This document shows, one piece after another, positions 57,022 through 64,000 of a stretch of DNA of 64,000 nucleotides. Source of the DNA: Xanthomonas hyacinthi. GTDB lineage: Bacteria > Pseudomonadota > Gammaproteobacteria > Xanthomonadales > Xanthomonadaceae. Below the pieces are notes generated by a model that saw only the letters and a list, made by a program, of their open reading frames with translations, was not told the DNA's origin and did no database searches. The position numbers and the translations under genes are program-made. Each line of letters begins with the position of its first letter. Position 1 is the stretch's first letter. The DNA is taken from contig NZ_CP043476.1 in NCBI RefSeq assembly GCF_009769165.1, positions 1,674,001 to 1,738,000 of the forward strand, given 5' to 3'.

Positions 57022-58677
57022 ATGACCACGCCCGCCGCCATCCCACCTGCCGACCTTGCCGCCACCGCACCCGACGACCACGGCCGGCGCCGCTTCCTGC
57101 ACGGCAGCGCGCTCGGCGCACTGGCATTGAGCGGCGCCTTGCCTGGCGGCAGCGCCGCCGCCGCGCCCGCGCCCGCCGACTTGCAAGCACCGCTGGCGCG
57201 GACCCGCAGCGGCCGCATCCGCGGCTACCGCGAGCAGGGCGTGCAGGTGTTCAAGGGCATTCCCTATGGCGCCGACACCGCACAGCGCCGTTTCCAGCCG
57301 GCGCTGCAGGAGCAGCCCTGGCGCGGCGTGCGCGATTGCAGCGGCTACGCCTCTTCCGCGCCGCAGCTCAAGCTCGACCCGGTCAGCGAGGACTGCCTGT
57401 TCCTCAACGTGTGGACGCCCGCCCTGCGCGACGGCGCAAAGCGCCCGATCCTGTTCTACATCCACGGCGGCGCCTACAACAACGGCTCCGGCAGCGATCC
57501 GCTGTACGACGGCGCGCGCCTGTGCCGGCGCGGCGACGTGGTGGCGATCAGCGTCAACCACCGCCTCAACGCCTTCGGCTACCTGTACCTGGCGCAGCTC
57601 GGCGGCGCCGAGTTCGCCACGTCCAGCAACGTCGGCCAGCTCGACCTGGTGCAGGCGCTGCAGTGGGTGCGCGCACACGCGGCCGAGTTCGGCGGCGACG
57701 CCGGCAACGTCACCGTGTTCGGCCAGTCCGGCGGCGGCGCCAAGATCGCCACGCTGATGGCGATGCCGGCCGCGCAGGGGCTGTTCCACCGCGCCTGGAC
57801 CATGAGCGGCCAGCAGGTCACCGCCACCGGGCCGCGCGCGGCCACGCAGCGCGCGCAGCTGCTGCTGCAGGCGCTGCAGCTGGATGCGACGCAACTGGCG
57901 GCGCTGCGCACGCTGCCGCTGCAACGCCTGCTCGAAGCCACGCGCACGCGCGATCCGTCGCGGGTGGAGAACACGTCCCTGTACCTGGGACCAGTGCTGG
58001 ACGCGCAGGTGCTGCACCGGCATCCGTTCTGGCCGGATGCGCCGCCGCAATCGGCGCGGATCCCGATGGTGATCGGCAACACCCACGACGAGACCCGCGC
58101 CTTCCTCGGCAACGATCCGGCCAACTTCGCCCTGACCTGGGACACGCTGCCGGGCAAGCTGGAGCAGGAACAGTACGTGGACCTGCCGCCGCAGATGGTG
58201 ATCGCCGAATACCGGCGGCTGTATCCGCACTACACGCCGAGCGAGGTGTTCTTCGCCGCGACCACCGCCGGGCGCTCGTGGCGCGGCGCGATCGAGGCGG
58301 CCGAGGCGCGTGCGCGGCAGGGCGCGCCGACCTGGACCTATCAACTCGATTGGGGGTCGCCGCTGGACGGCGGCAAATTCGGCGCGTTCCACACCCTGGA
58401 CATCCCGTTGGTGTTCGACAACATCCGCCAACCGGGTTCGCGCACCGGCGAGGGCGCCGACGCGCAGCGCGTGGCCGATGCGATGAGCCAGGCGCTGCTC
58501 GCCTTCGCCCGCCATGGCGATCCCAACCACGCCGGGCTGCCGCGCTGGCAACCGTATTCGCTGGCGCGGCGCGAGACCATGCTGTTCGACGCCGACAGCC
58601 GCCTGGCGCACGACCCGCGCGGCGGCGAACGGCGCCTCTACCAGCAGGTGCCGTTCGTGCAGCGCGGGACGTTCTGA
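57022..58677 (+). CDS. Type B carboxylesterase (para-nitrobenzyl esterase family), Tat signal
   Basis: A 551-residue carboxylesterase with a Tat-type signal (GRRRFLHGSALGALALSGAL). The core shows GVQVFKGIPYGADTAQRRF, SEDCLFLNVWTP, FYIHGGAYNNGSGS (oxyanion), VTVFGQSGGGAKIATLMAMP (Ser236), GNTHDETRAF (acid) and GAFHTLDIPLVF (His). It hydrolyses carboxylic esters in the periplasm, perhaps plant aryl or feruloyl esters, which cannot be decided here. A 186-base spacer separates it from the preceding esterase; it may share that transcript. Confidence 0.93.
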   Translation: MTTPAAIPPADLAATAPDDHGRRRFLHGSALGALALSGALPGGSAAAAPAPADLQAPLARTRSGRIRGYREQGVQVFKGIPYGADTAQRRFQPALQEQPWRGVRDCSGYASSAPQLKLDPVSEDCLFLNVWTPALRDGAKRPILFYIHGGAYNNGSGSDPLYDGARLCRRGDVVAISVNHRLNAFGYLYLAQLGGAEFATSSNVGQLDLVQALQWVRAHAAEFGGDAGNVTVFGQSGGGAKIATLMAMPAAQGLFHRAWTMSGQQVTATGPRAATQRAQLLLQALQLDATQLAALRTLPLQRLLEATRTRDPSRVENTSLYLGPVLDAQVLHRHPFWPDAPPQSARIPMVIGNTHDETRAFLGNDPANFALTWDTLPGKLEQEQYVDLPPQMVIAEYRRLYPHYTPSEVFFAATTAGRSWRGAIEAAEARARQGAPTWTYQLDWGSPLDGGKFGAFHTLDIPLVFDNIRQPGSRTGEGADAQRVADAMSQALLAFARHGDPNHAGLPRWQPYSLARRETMLFDADSRLAHDPRGGERRLYQQVPFVQRGTF

Positions 58678-58942
58678 GGCGGCCGCTGCCGGGCAGCCGG
58701 TGGATCGCTTGCTTCGTTGTCGGCAGGCCGTGGCAGCGGCTTCATCCGGATCGCATGCGCCAGCGCACCCTCGATCTAGACGGCCTGCGGATAGCGCATC
58801 GGCGAGGACCCGTCGCAACAGCCGCCGGACTGATGGAACAGCAACGGCCCATGCCGCGCGCGCCGCGTGTCGATCCGCTGCAGCGCCGGCAGCCTCGCCA
58901 GCACCTGCAGCGGGACGCCGGCAGCGGGCGCGGCGCGGCGCA

Positions 58943-59971
58943 TCAGGCCGCCATGTCCAGCACGATGCGGCCTTCGATCTGGCCGGCGCGCATGCGCGCG
59001 AACACCTCGTTGATGTTCTCCAGCGTGTCGGTGGCCACGGTCGCGGCGACCTTGCCCTGCTCGGCGAAGTCCAGCGATTCCTGCAGGTCCAGGCGGGTGC
59101 CGACGATGGAGCCGCGCACGGTCACCCCGTTGAGCACCATGCCGAAGATGTCCAGCGGGAACTGGCCCGGCGGCAGCCCGTTCAGCGACACCGTGCCGCC
59201 GCGGCGGACCATGCCGATCGCCTGCTCGAACGCCTTCGGCGACACCGCGGTGACCAGCGCGCCGTGCGCGCCGCCGATCTCCTTCTTCAGGTAGGCCACC
59301 GGATCGGTGGTCAGCGCGTTGACCGTCACCGTGGCGCCCAGGCGCCGGGCCAGCGCCAGCTTGGCATCGTCCACATCCACCGCGGCCACGTTCAGGCCCA
59401 TCGCCTTGGCGTACTGCACCGCCATGTGGCCGAGCCCGCCGATACCGGAGATCACCACCCAGTTGCCGGGCTTGGTGTCGGTGACCTTCAGGCCCTTGTA
59501 CACGGTGACGCCGGCGCACAGGATCGGCGCGACCTCGACGAAACCGATGTTGTCCGGCAGGTGGCCGACGTAATCGGCGTTGGCCAGCGCGTATTCGGCG
59601 AAACCGCCGTTGACCGAGTAGCCGGAGTTCTGCTGCGCCTCGCACAGCGTCTCCCAGCCGCCCAGGCAGTGTTCGCAATGCCCGCAGGCCGAGTACAGCC
59701 ACGGGATGCCGACCCGGTCGCCTTCCTTGACGTGGCCCACGCCGGCGCCGACCGCGACCACGTGGCCCACGCCCTCGTGGCCGGGGATGAATGGCGGGTT
59801 CGGCTTGACCGGCCAGTCGCCCTCGGCCGCGTGCAGGTCGGTATGGCACACGCCGCAGGCCTCGATCTTGACCAGGATGTCGCCGGCCTGCGGCCGCGGC
59901 ACCTCCACTTCCTCGATCGTCAACGGCTGGCCGAATGCGCGGACCACGGCGGCCTTCATTGTCTTGTCCAT
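58943..59971 (-). CDS. adhP: Zinc-dependent alcohol dehydrogenase AdhP-type
   Basis: A 342-residue medium-chain dehydrogenase. Catalytic zinc: Cys and Thr in [18 protein letters not shown], His in [11 protein letters not shown]. The structural zinc loop is [20 protein letters not shown]. The Rossmann loop [20 protein letters not shown] binds NAD(H). Sequence order is that of ethanol-active AdhP. The start with AGGAG seven bases upstream gives [11 protein letters not shown] relic sigma-54 activator lies directly upstream, on the opposite strand, and would have been its natural regulator. Confidence 0.94.
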   Translation of the reverse strand: MDKTMKAAVVRAFGQPLTIEEVEVPRPQAGDILVKIEACGVCHTDLHAAEGDWPVKPNPPFIPGHEGVGHVVAVGAGVGHVKEGDRVGIPWLYSACGHCEHCLGGWETLCEAQQNSGYSVNGGFAEYALANADYVGHLPDNIGFVEVAPILCAGVTVYKGLKVTDTKPGNWVVISGIGGLGHMAVQYAKAMGLNVAAVDVDDAKLALARRLGATVTVNALTTDPVAYLKKEIGGAHGALVTAVSPKAFEQAIGMVRRGGTVSLNGLPPGQFPLDIFGMVLNGVTVRGSIVGTRLDLQESLDFAEQGKVAATVATDTLENINEVFARMRAGQIEGRIVLDMAA

Positions 59972-60045
59972 CGAAACGCTCCTGTAGCAACGGTGACGCC
60001 AGCATCGCGCGTCCGGCGACGGGCTGCCTTGATCCAAATCAGTAA

Positions 60046-60335
60046 TCGCTGGCCGGCGAAGCGGCGGCCGCGCGCGCCGCCAAGCCGTTCGTCGCGGTCG
60101 ACTGCGCGGCGCTGCCGGAAGGCCTGATCGAGGCCGCACTGTTCGGCGACGAGGACGGTGCCTTCACCGGCGCGCGCAGCGCAACGGCGGCGGACATGTC
60201 GCTGCGCACGACCGCTCTGCACAGCCTCGCCCTGGCGGCAACCTCGCCCGCACCGCACGCCAGCTCGGGCTCAGCCGCAGCACGCTGTAGCGCCGGCTCG
60301 GCCGCGGCGTACGCTGCGCGATCGCACCGCCGCGC
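60046..60335 (+). pseudogene. Relic sigma-54-dependent activator (NtrC/AcoR family)
   Basis: One frame reads [20 protein letters not shown] then [13 protein letters not shown], the AAA+ core block with the GAFTGA sigma-54 contact loop. About 100 bases later another frame gives [17 protein letters not shown], a TAG stop, and RRLGRG: the Fis-type DNA-binding helix-turn-helix with TAG where Tyr (TAC/TAT) is expected. Walker A and everything between GAFTGA and the HTH are gone. It is a doubly damaged remnant beside adhP; AcoR-like activators commonly accompany such dehydrogenases. Confidence 0.75.
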
Positions 60336-60470
60336 CGGTGCCGCACGGGGAGATCGAGGCCGCCATGGCCGGCTTCTTCGCTGCGCTCACTGGCCGCGCC
60401 GGATCGCGCGCCGTCCTCGAAACAGGCACGAACCCGGAGGCCTCGCTCCGACCCGGTCTTGTGCGGCGGT

Positions 60471-61742
60471 TCACGACGCAGCAGAAACCGGATTGAACGG
60501 TTTCCATCGGGAAACACGCGAGCCCTCGGCTGACGCTGGCGGCACCTGCACGGGCGCGAAGATGCGTTGCAGCTCCGCTTGTTCGATCGTGGAAAGGAAA
60601 TAATCGCGCCACGGCAGCAACTCGTGATTTTCCGCCGGATTGACGCTGCTCGCCGGCGAGTCGATGCAGGTGACAAACTGCGCAAAACGATCTCCGCTGA
60701 CGCTGCCGGCGCGATCGGAATCGGCACCTGCGTCGTGGTGCCAGTGCGGGTGATGCATGAACAATGGCGTGGACTGGACCGGATCCAGCGCGCGGGCGAA
60801 CTGGCGCAGCGTGAATCGCAATGAACTTTTCTCCGACCTCAGGGTGTCCACGTAGAGCGTCTCGATGCCCGCCTGCCCCAGGCGTGGCGGGTTGAAGGCA
60901 TAGACGCTGACCTTGCCGCTTGCCCCGGCCGCACGCAGGAAGTGCGCGATATCGAAGCCGGCGATCGTGGCCGCTGCCGCGCCCAGGCTATGTCCCGACA
61001 ATGAAATCGACAGCGCCTTGCCGCTGTCCCGTGCGAGTTCCGAGTAGCGCGTCAGCACCTGCTTCATGACGGCCCCATCCCTGCGCGGCTGTCGCGCTTC
61101 GGACTGCCACCATTCCTGCCAGCCCGCCCCCACCTTCCCCAGCGTTGGCAGGCGCGCATCGAACGTATTGACGTGCGGCTGGGCGATTTGGCTCCTCACG
61201 TCGCACAACAGATCGTTGGCATCATCCAATCGCGTCCCCGAAAAACCCAGCGCAACGACGACCGTGTCGTCAGTCGAGCCTTCCCACAGTTTCAACCGAT
61301 GCGTGGACATCGGCGCGTCGAAACGGAGCCGGCCGATATCGGGTACCGCCGCCAGATCGACCGTATAGGCTTCGCCGGCGCATGCGCGCATGCATTCGAG
61401 CACCACGCGGCAGCGCAGCTCCAGTTGCGGATCCTGCCCGGGCGACTGCGCCGATTCGCCATCCACCTGGGCAATCGCACTGGCGAGATCGGCGCTTGGC
61501 GCATCGATGTGCAGCCGCCTCACCGCAGATGATTGCGCCACGCATGCCTTGACCGAACGCGGCGCAGCGCGAACTCGCCTGATAGGCGCAGGGACGAGGC
61601 TGGCGACCGCACCTGCACATTCGAGCGCGTGGCGTGTGGAGACGGCAGCGCACGCATGCGCACGCGCCGCAGGCGCGCCGGATTCGACGGACGCCGCCGC
61701 CGCTGGCAGCAGACGTGGCAAAGACATCAACGCGGTTCGCAT
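60471..61742 (-). CDS. Class 3 lipase, candidate XopAP/RipAL-like effector
   Basis: A 423-residue protein. The first 75 residues are Ala/Ser/Arg rich without a clear cleavable signal. The class 3 lipase domain follows: [20 protein letters not shown], the nucleophile elbow [20 protein letters not shown] (Ser252), [12 protein letters not shown] and, near the end, [11 protein letters not shown] and NHELLPW, which could supply Asp and His. Xanthomonas XopAP and Ralstonia RipAL are type III effectors of this lipase class. Base composition is less GC-biased than in the flanks. No PIP box was found. A plain secreted or intracellular lipase is the alternative. Confidence 0.75.
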   Translation of the reverse strand: MRTALMSLPRLLPAAAASVESGAPAARAHACAAVSTRHALECAGAVASLVPAPIRRVRAAPRSVKACVAQSSAVRRLHIDAPSADLASAIAQVDGESAQSPGQDPQLELRCRVVLECMRACAGEAYTVDLAAVPDIGRLRFDAPMSTHRLKLWEGSTDDTVVVALGFSGTRLDDANDLLCDVRSQIAQPHVNTFDARLPTLGKVGAGWQEWWQSEARQPRRDGAVMKQVLTRYSELARDSGKALSISLSGHSLGAAAATIAGFDIAHFLRAAGASGKVSVYAFNPPRLGQAGIETLYVDTLRSEKSSLRFTLRQFARALDPVQSTPLFMHHPHWHHDAGADSDRAGSVSGDRFAQFVTCIDSPASSVNPAENHELLPWRDYFLSTIEQAELQRIFAPVQVPPASAEGSRVSRWKPFNPVSAAS

Positions 61743-61874
61743 TCGACACCTTTCGAAGGTTTCCCTCTGGATCTTAGCCACGCCCCTGCTTTGCGAGCGG
61801 TCCGGAGCGAAATCCCGTATGAAAATCGGTAGCTGGCCAGGCAAGGGCGGTCGCGCGTCCCCGGCCAGCTGCGC

Positions 61875-63995
61875 TCAGTGCGCGAAATCCCATTGCAGTC
61901 CGACCGTATAGCCGCGATCCGGCCCCGGCTCGTAGTAGCGGCCATTGCTGTCGTTGACGATGACCGAGCCGATGTAGGCGTGGTCGAGCGCGTTGTCGAT
62001 GCGCGCGAAGGTGCGCAACGCGCCATGCGTCGTGCTCCAGCGGCGCGAGGCCTCCAGGTTCAGCAGCGCGTAGCCGGGGGCGGTCTCGGTGGCCAGGTCG
62101 TTGGCCACGGTGTCGCCAGCGGCCACGGCTTCGACCGCGAACTGCCACGCGCGCGGCTGCCACTGCCAGCGCGCGAAGAACTGCTGGCGCGGCACCCCGG
62201 GCAGGCGCGCACCGGCCGCCACCCGCGCGGTGGGCGTGGCGCAGCCGCTGCTGGCGCAGGTCAGGTAGGCCTGGCGCACGGTCGCCTGCAGCCAGGTGTA
62301 GGACAGCTGCAGCTGCGCGGTCTGCCCCAGCGGCAGCAGGTAGCTGGCCTCGGCGCCCTGGCGGCGGGTGCGGCCGATGTTGCGGTAGGTGCTGCGGCCG
62401 TTGGTGTTGCTGGCCACCGCCAGCTCGTCGTCGGTGTTGGCGCGGAACAGCGCCGCTTCCCAGGCCGCGCCGGCCTGGTCGCGCCATTTCGCGCCGAGTT
62501 CCAGGTTCTCGCTCCTGGCCGCGGACAGGTCCAGCGCCAGGCCGGCACCGCCGTCGTTGCGGTAGCCCAGTTCGTTGAAGGTCGGGGTCTCGAAGCCGCG
62601 CCCGGCCGAGGCGTAGAAGCGCAGGTCGTCGCTGGCGCGGAACACCACCCCGGCCACCGGCGTGGTCGCCGAATAATCGGTGCGGCCGCTGTCGTCCGGA
62701 TTGCGGCCGACGATGTAGGCGTCGTCGGAGCGGAACCGCACCTGGCTGTGGCGTAGGCCGGCCAGCAGCGACCAGCGCTCGCTGAACTGCCACCAGGCCT
62801 GGGCGAACTGATCCACGTTCTGCACCTGGTCCTCCTGGTCGCGGCGCAGCCGTCCCTTCACCCCCAGCGTGCTGCCGACGAAGTTCTCGTAGCCGGTGCG
62901 GTGCTGCTTCTGGCGGTCGGCATTGGCGCCGACGGTGAACTGGAACGGGCGCCCGCCGAGCTCGCCCTGCCAGGCCCAGCGCGCATCCACGCCGCCGTAG
63001 TCGCCGTCCAGGTCGATCAGCCCGCCGGCATGCAGCGGATTGGCCTGCACCGCCACCGGCACCGCCAGGTACTGCTGCACGTCGCGGCGCCCGGCGTAGC
63101 CCATCAGCCGCCAGGTCTGCTGGTCCACTTGCTGGGTGAAGATCGCCCCGGCCTGCGCCTGGCGCGTGGACTTGCGCGTGTCGAACTGGGTCGCCACGGC
63201 GGTGGCCTGCTGCGGATCGGCATGGAACTGGGCGCGGGTCAGGCCCAGCGGATCCTGCGCCCACGGCGCGTCCAGGTAGTTCAGCACCAGGTCCAGGCGC
63301 CGGCCGGGGGCCAGGTCGAAACCGAACTTGGCGTTGACCGATTCGCGCCGCGCGTGGCTGTGGTCGCGGTCGCCGTCGGTGCGGAAATGGGTGGCGGCGA
63401 CGTTGTAGTGCACGTCGCCTTGCTGGCCCTGCAGCTGCGCCCCGGCGCTATACGTGCCATTGCTGCCGGCGGTGGTGCGCAGCCGCCACGGGTCGTCGGG
63501 CGCGCCGTCGCCGCTCCACAACTGCACCACGCCGCCGGAGGAGTTGCCGTACAGCGCCGAGAACGGACCGCGCAGCACCTCGATGCGCGCGGCGCCCAGC
63601 AGGTTGAAGTGCGACAGCTGGCCCTGGCCGTCCGGCATCGTCGCCGGGATGCCGTCCAGCAGCAGGCGCACGCCGCGCACGCCGAACGCCGAGCGCGCGC
63701 CGAAGCCGCGGATCGACAGCTGGGTGTCCTGCGCGTAGTTCTGGCGATCGCGGGCCAGCAGCCCAGGCACGCCGGACAAGGCCTCGGCGACCTGCACGCC
63801 GGTGCGGCTGCTGTCGCCCAGGCTGATCGCGGTCAGCGAGGCCGGCAGGTCGAAATCGTCCACGCCGGCGACCCGTGCGGCCTGCACCTGCACGACCGGC
63901 AGGGTGGTGGGATCGGCATCGGCGGCGCAGACGGCGGGCGACAGCCCCGCGGCACAGAGGCCGCAGAGCAGGGCGAGGAGAGGGCGATCGGGCAT
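61875..63995 (-). CDS. TonB-dependent outer membrane receptor (siderophore/metal type)
   Basis: A 706-residue receptor with signal peptide (LLALLCGLCAAGLSPAVCAA), TonB-box-like PVVQVQAARV, plug blocks QDTQLSIRGFGARSAFGVRG, VRLLLDGIPATMPDGQGQ and RIEVLRGPFSALYGNSSGG, and a complete barrel with GRGFETPTFNELGYR and the terminal VGLQWDFAH. The layout resembles FecA/PfeA-type iron-complex receptors rather than the large carbohydrate TonB receptors. It begins five bases from the window edge, so its promoter and upstream partners are outside view. Confidence 0.9.
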   Translation of the reverse strand: MPDRPLLALLCGLCAAGLSPAVCAADADPTTLPVVQVQAARVAGVDDFDLPASLTAISLGDSSRTGVQVAEALSGVPGLLARDRQNYAQDTQLSIRGFGARSAFGVRGVRLLLDGIPATMPDGQGQLSHFNLLGAARIEVLRGPFSALYGNSSGGVVQLWSGDGAPDDPWRLRTTAGSNGTYSAGAQLQGQQGDVHYNVAATHFRTDGDRDHSHARRESVNAKFGFDLAPGRRLDLVLNYLDAPWAQDPLGLTRAQFHADPQQATAVATQFDTRKSTRQAQAGAIFTQQVDQQTWRLMGYAGRRDVQQYLAVPVAVQANPLHAGGLIDLDGDYGGVDARWAWQGELGGRPFQFTVGANADRQKQHRTGYENFVGSTLGVKGRLRRDQEDQVQNVDQFAQAWWQFSERWSLLAGLRHSQVRFRSDDAYIVGRNPDDSGRTDYSATTPVAGVVFRASDDLRFYASAGRGFETPTFNELGYRNDGGAGLALDLSAARSENLELGAKWRDQAGAAWEAALFRANTDDELAVASNTNGRSTYRNIGRTRRQGAEASYLLPLGQTAQLQLSYTWLQATVRQAYLTCASSGCATPTARVAAGARLPGVPRQQFFARWQWQPRAWQFAVEAVAAGDTVANDLATETAPGYALLNLEASRRWSTTHGALRTFARIDNALDHAYIGSVIVNDSNGRYYEPGPDRGYTVGLQWDFAH

Positions 63996-64000
63996 CCGCG

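Noticed and set aside
58678..58942. Gene in the gap after the type B carboxylesterase
   Set aside because: Short frames only, without ribosome binding sites or recognisable motifs.
61743..61830. PIP box upstream of the class 3 lipase gene
   Set aside because: Single CGAA/TTCG elements occur but none with the required 15-base spacing.

Overview
The window looks like a chromosomal segment of a high-GC Xanthomonas, probably from the early-branching (translucens/sacchari/albilineans-like) part of the genus. The evidence is the very high GC at third codon positions, several TonB-dependent receptors, class A acid phosphatases, a GlxA-type AraC regulator, a kdu-type uronate locus, two type III effector-like genes, and the dispersed palindromes typical of xanthomonads (TGTRGGAGSGGCYTCAGCC-type and CCCCTCTCCC/GGGAGAGGGG-type). 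No tRNA, rRNA, prophage, intact insertion sequence or CRISPR array was seen.

Layout. 1-0.6 kb is repeat-rich and non-coding. 0.6-8.6 kb holds glutathione peroxidase, RmuC, a glutathione S-transferase, a magnesium-type leader/MgtC unit, a histidine kinase/FixJ-type regulator pair and an amino acid permease. 9-14.4 kb holds an MFS exporter, a DUF2628 membrane protein, glycerate kinase and an S9 peptidase. 14.4-20.7 kb is eroding: a truncated alpha/beta hydrolase, a frameshifted TonB receptor, an Lrp-type regulator, an M19 dipeptidase, a collapsed cupin/JmjC-like gene and a SapC-family protein. 20.9-33.3 kb is one long minus-strand operon (TonB receptor, FMN reductase, CPxS thioredoxin-like DUF3088 protein, two flavin monooxygenases, M20 deacylase, GNAT acetyltransferase, fused ABC permease-ATPase, solute-binding protein) facing a divergent AraC/GlxA regulator. 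Its gene set matches the Bacillus subtilis S-(2-succino)cysteine/S-alkylcysteine salvage operon. 33.3-43 kb is mostly core: RlmI-type methyltransferase, a TerC/Alx protein under a yybP-ykoY (Mn2+) riboswitch, rhomboid protease, tandem acid phosphatases, a GYF_2/TIGR00266 protein, a patatin lipoprotein, and an Lrp regulator divergent from phenylalanine hydroxylase.

43-56 kb is accessory and largely concerned with pectin or uronate use. It holds a relic rhamnogalacturonan acetylesterase, an RpiB/DhuI-like isomerase, KduD and an internally deleted KduI. A candidate XopE/HopX effector lies inside the locus. A second operon follows (hydratase, TRAP transporter DctPQM, GH43, LacI regulator). A nearly identical 20-bp palindrome-like site lies in front of both halves, suggesting one LacI regulon. 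A small possible clan-CD protease and a serine hydrolase lie upstream. 55.6-64 kb holds two esterases, a zinc alcohol dehydrogenase, a relic sigma-54 activator, a class 3 lipase (candidate XopAP-like effector) and a TonB receptor.

Three themes stand out. First, cation-sensing leaders: an MDPDP leader peptide ahead of mgtC with a hairpin that pairs with the next ribosome binding site, and the yybP-ykoY element. Second, a complete candidate S-alkylcysteine salvage pathway. Third, repeated gene erosion by internal deletion or frameshift (at least seven relics), most strikingly a KduI that lost its middle half beside an isomerase that could replace it.
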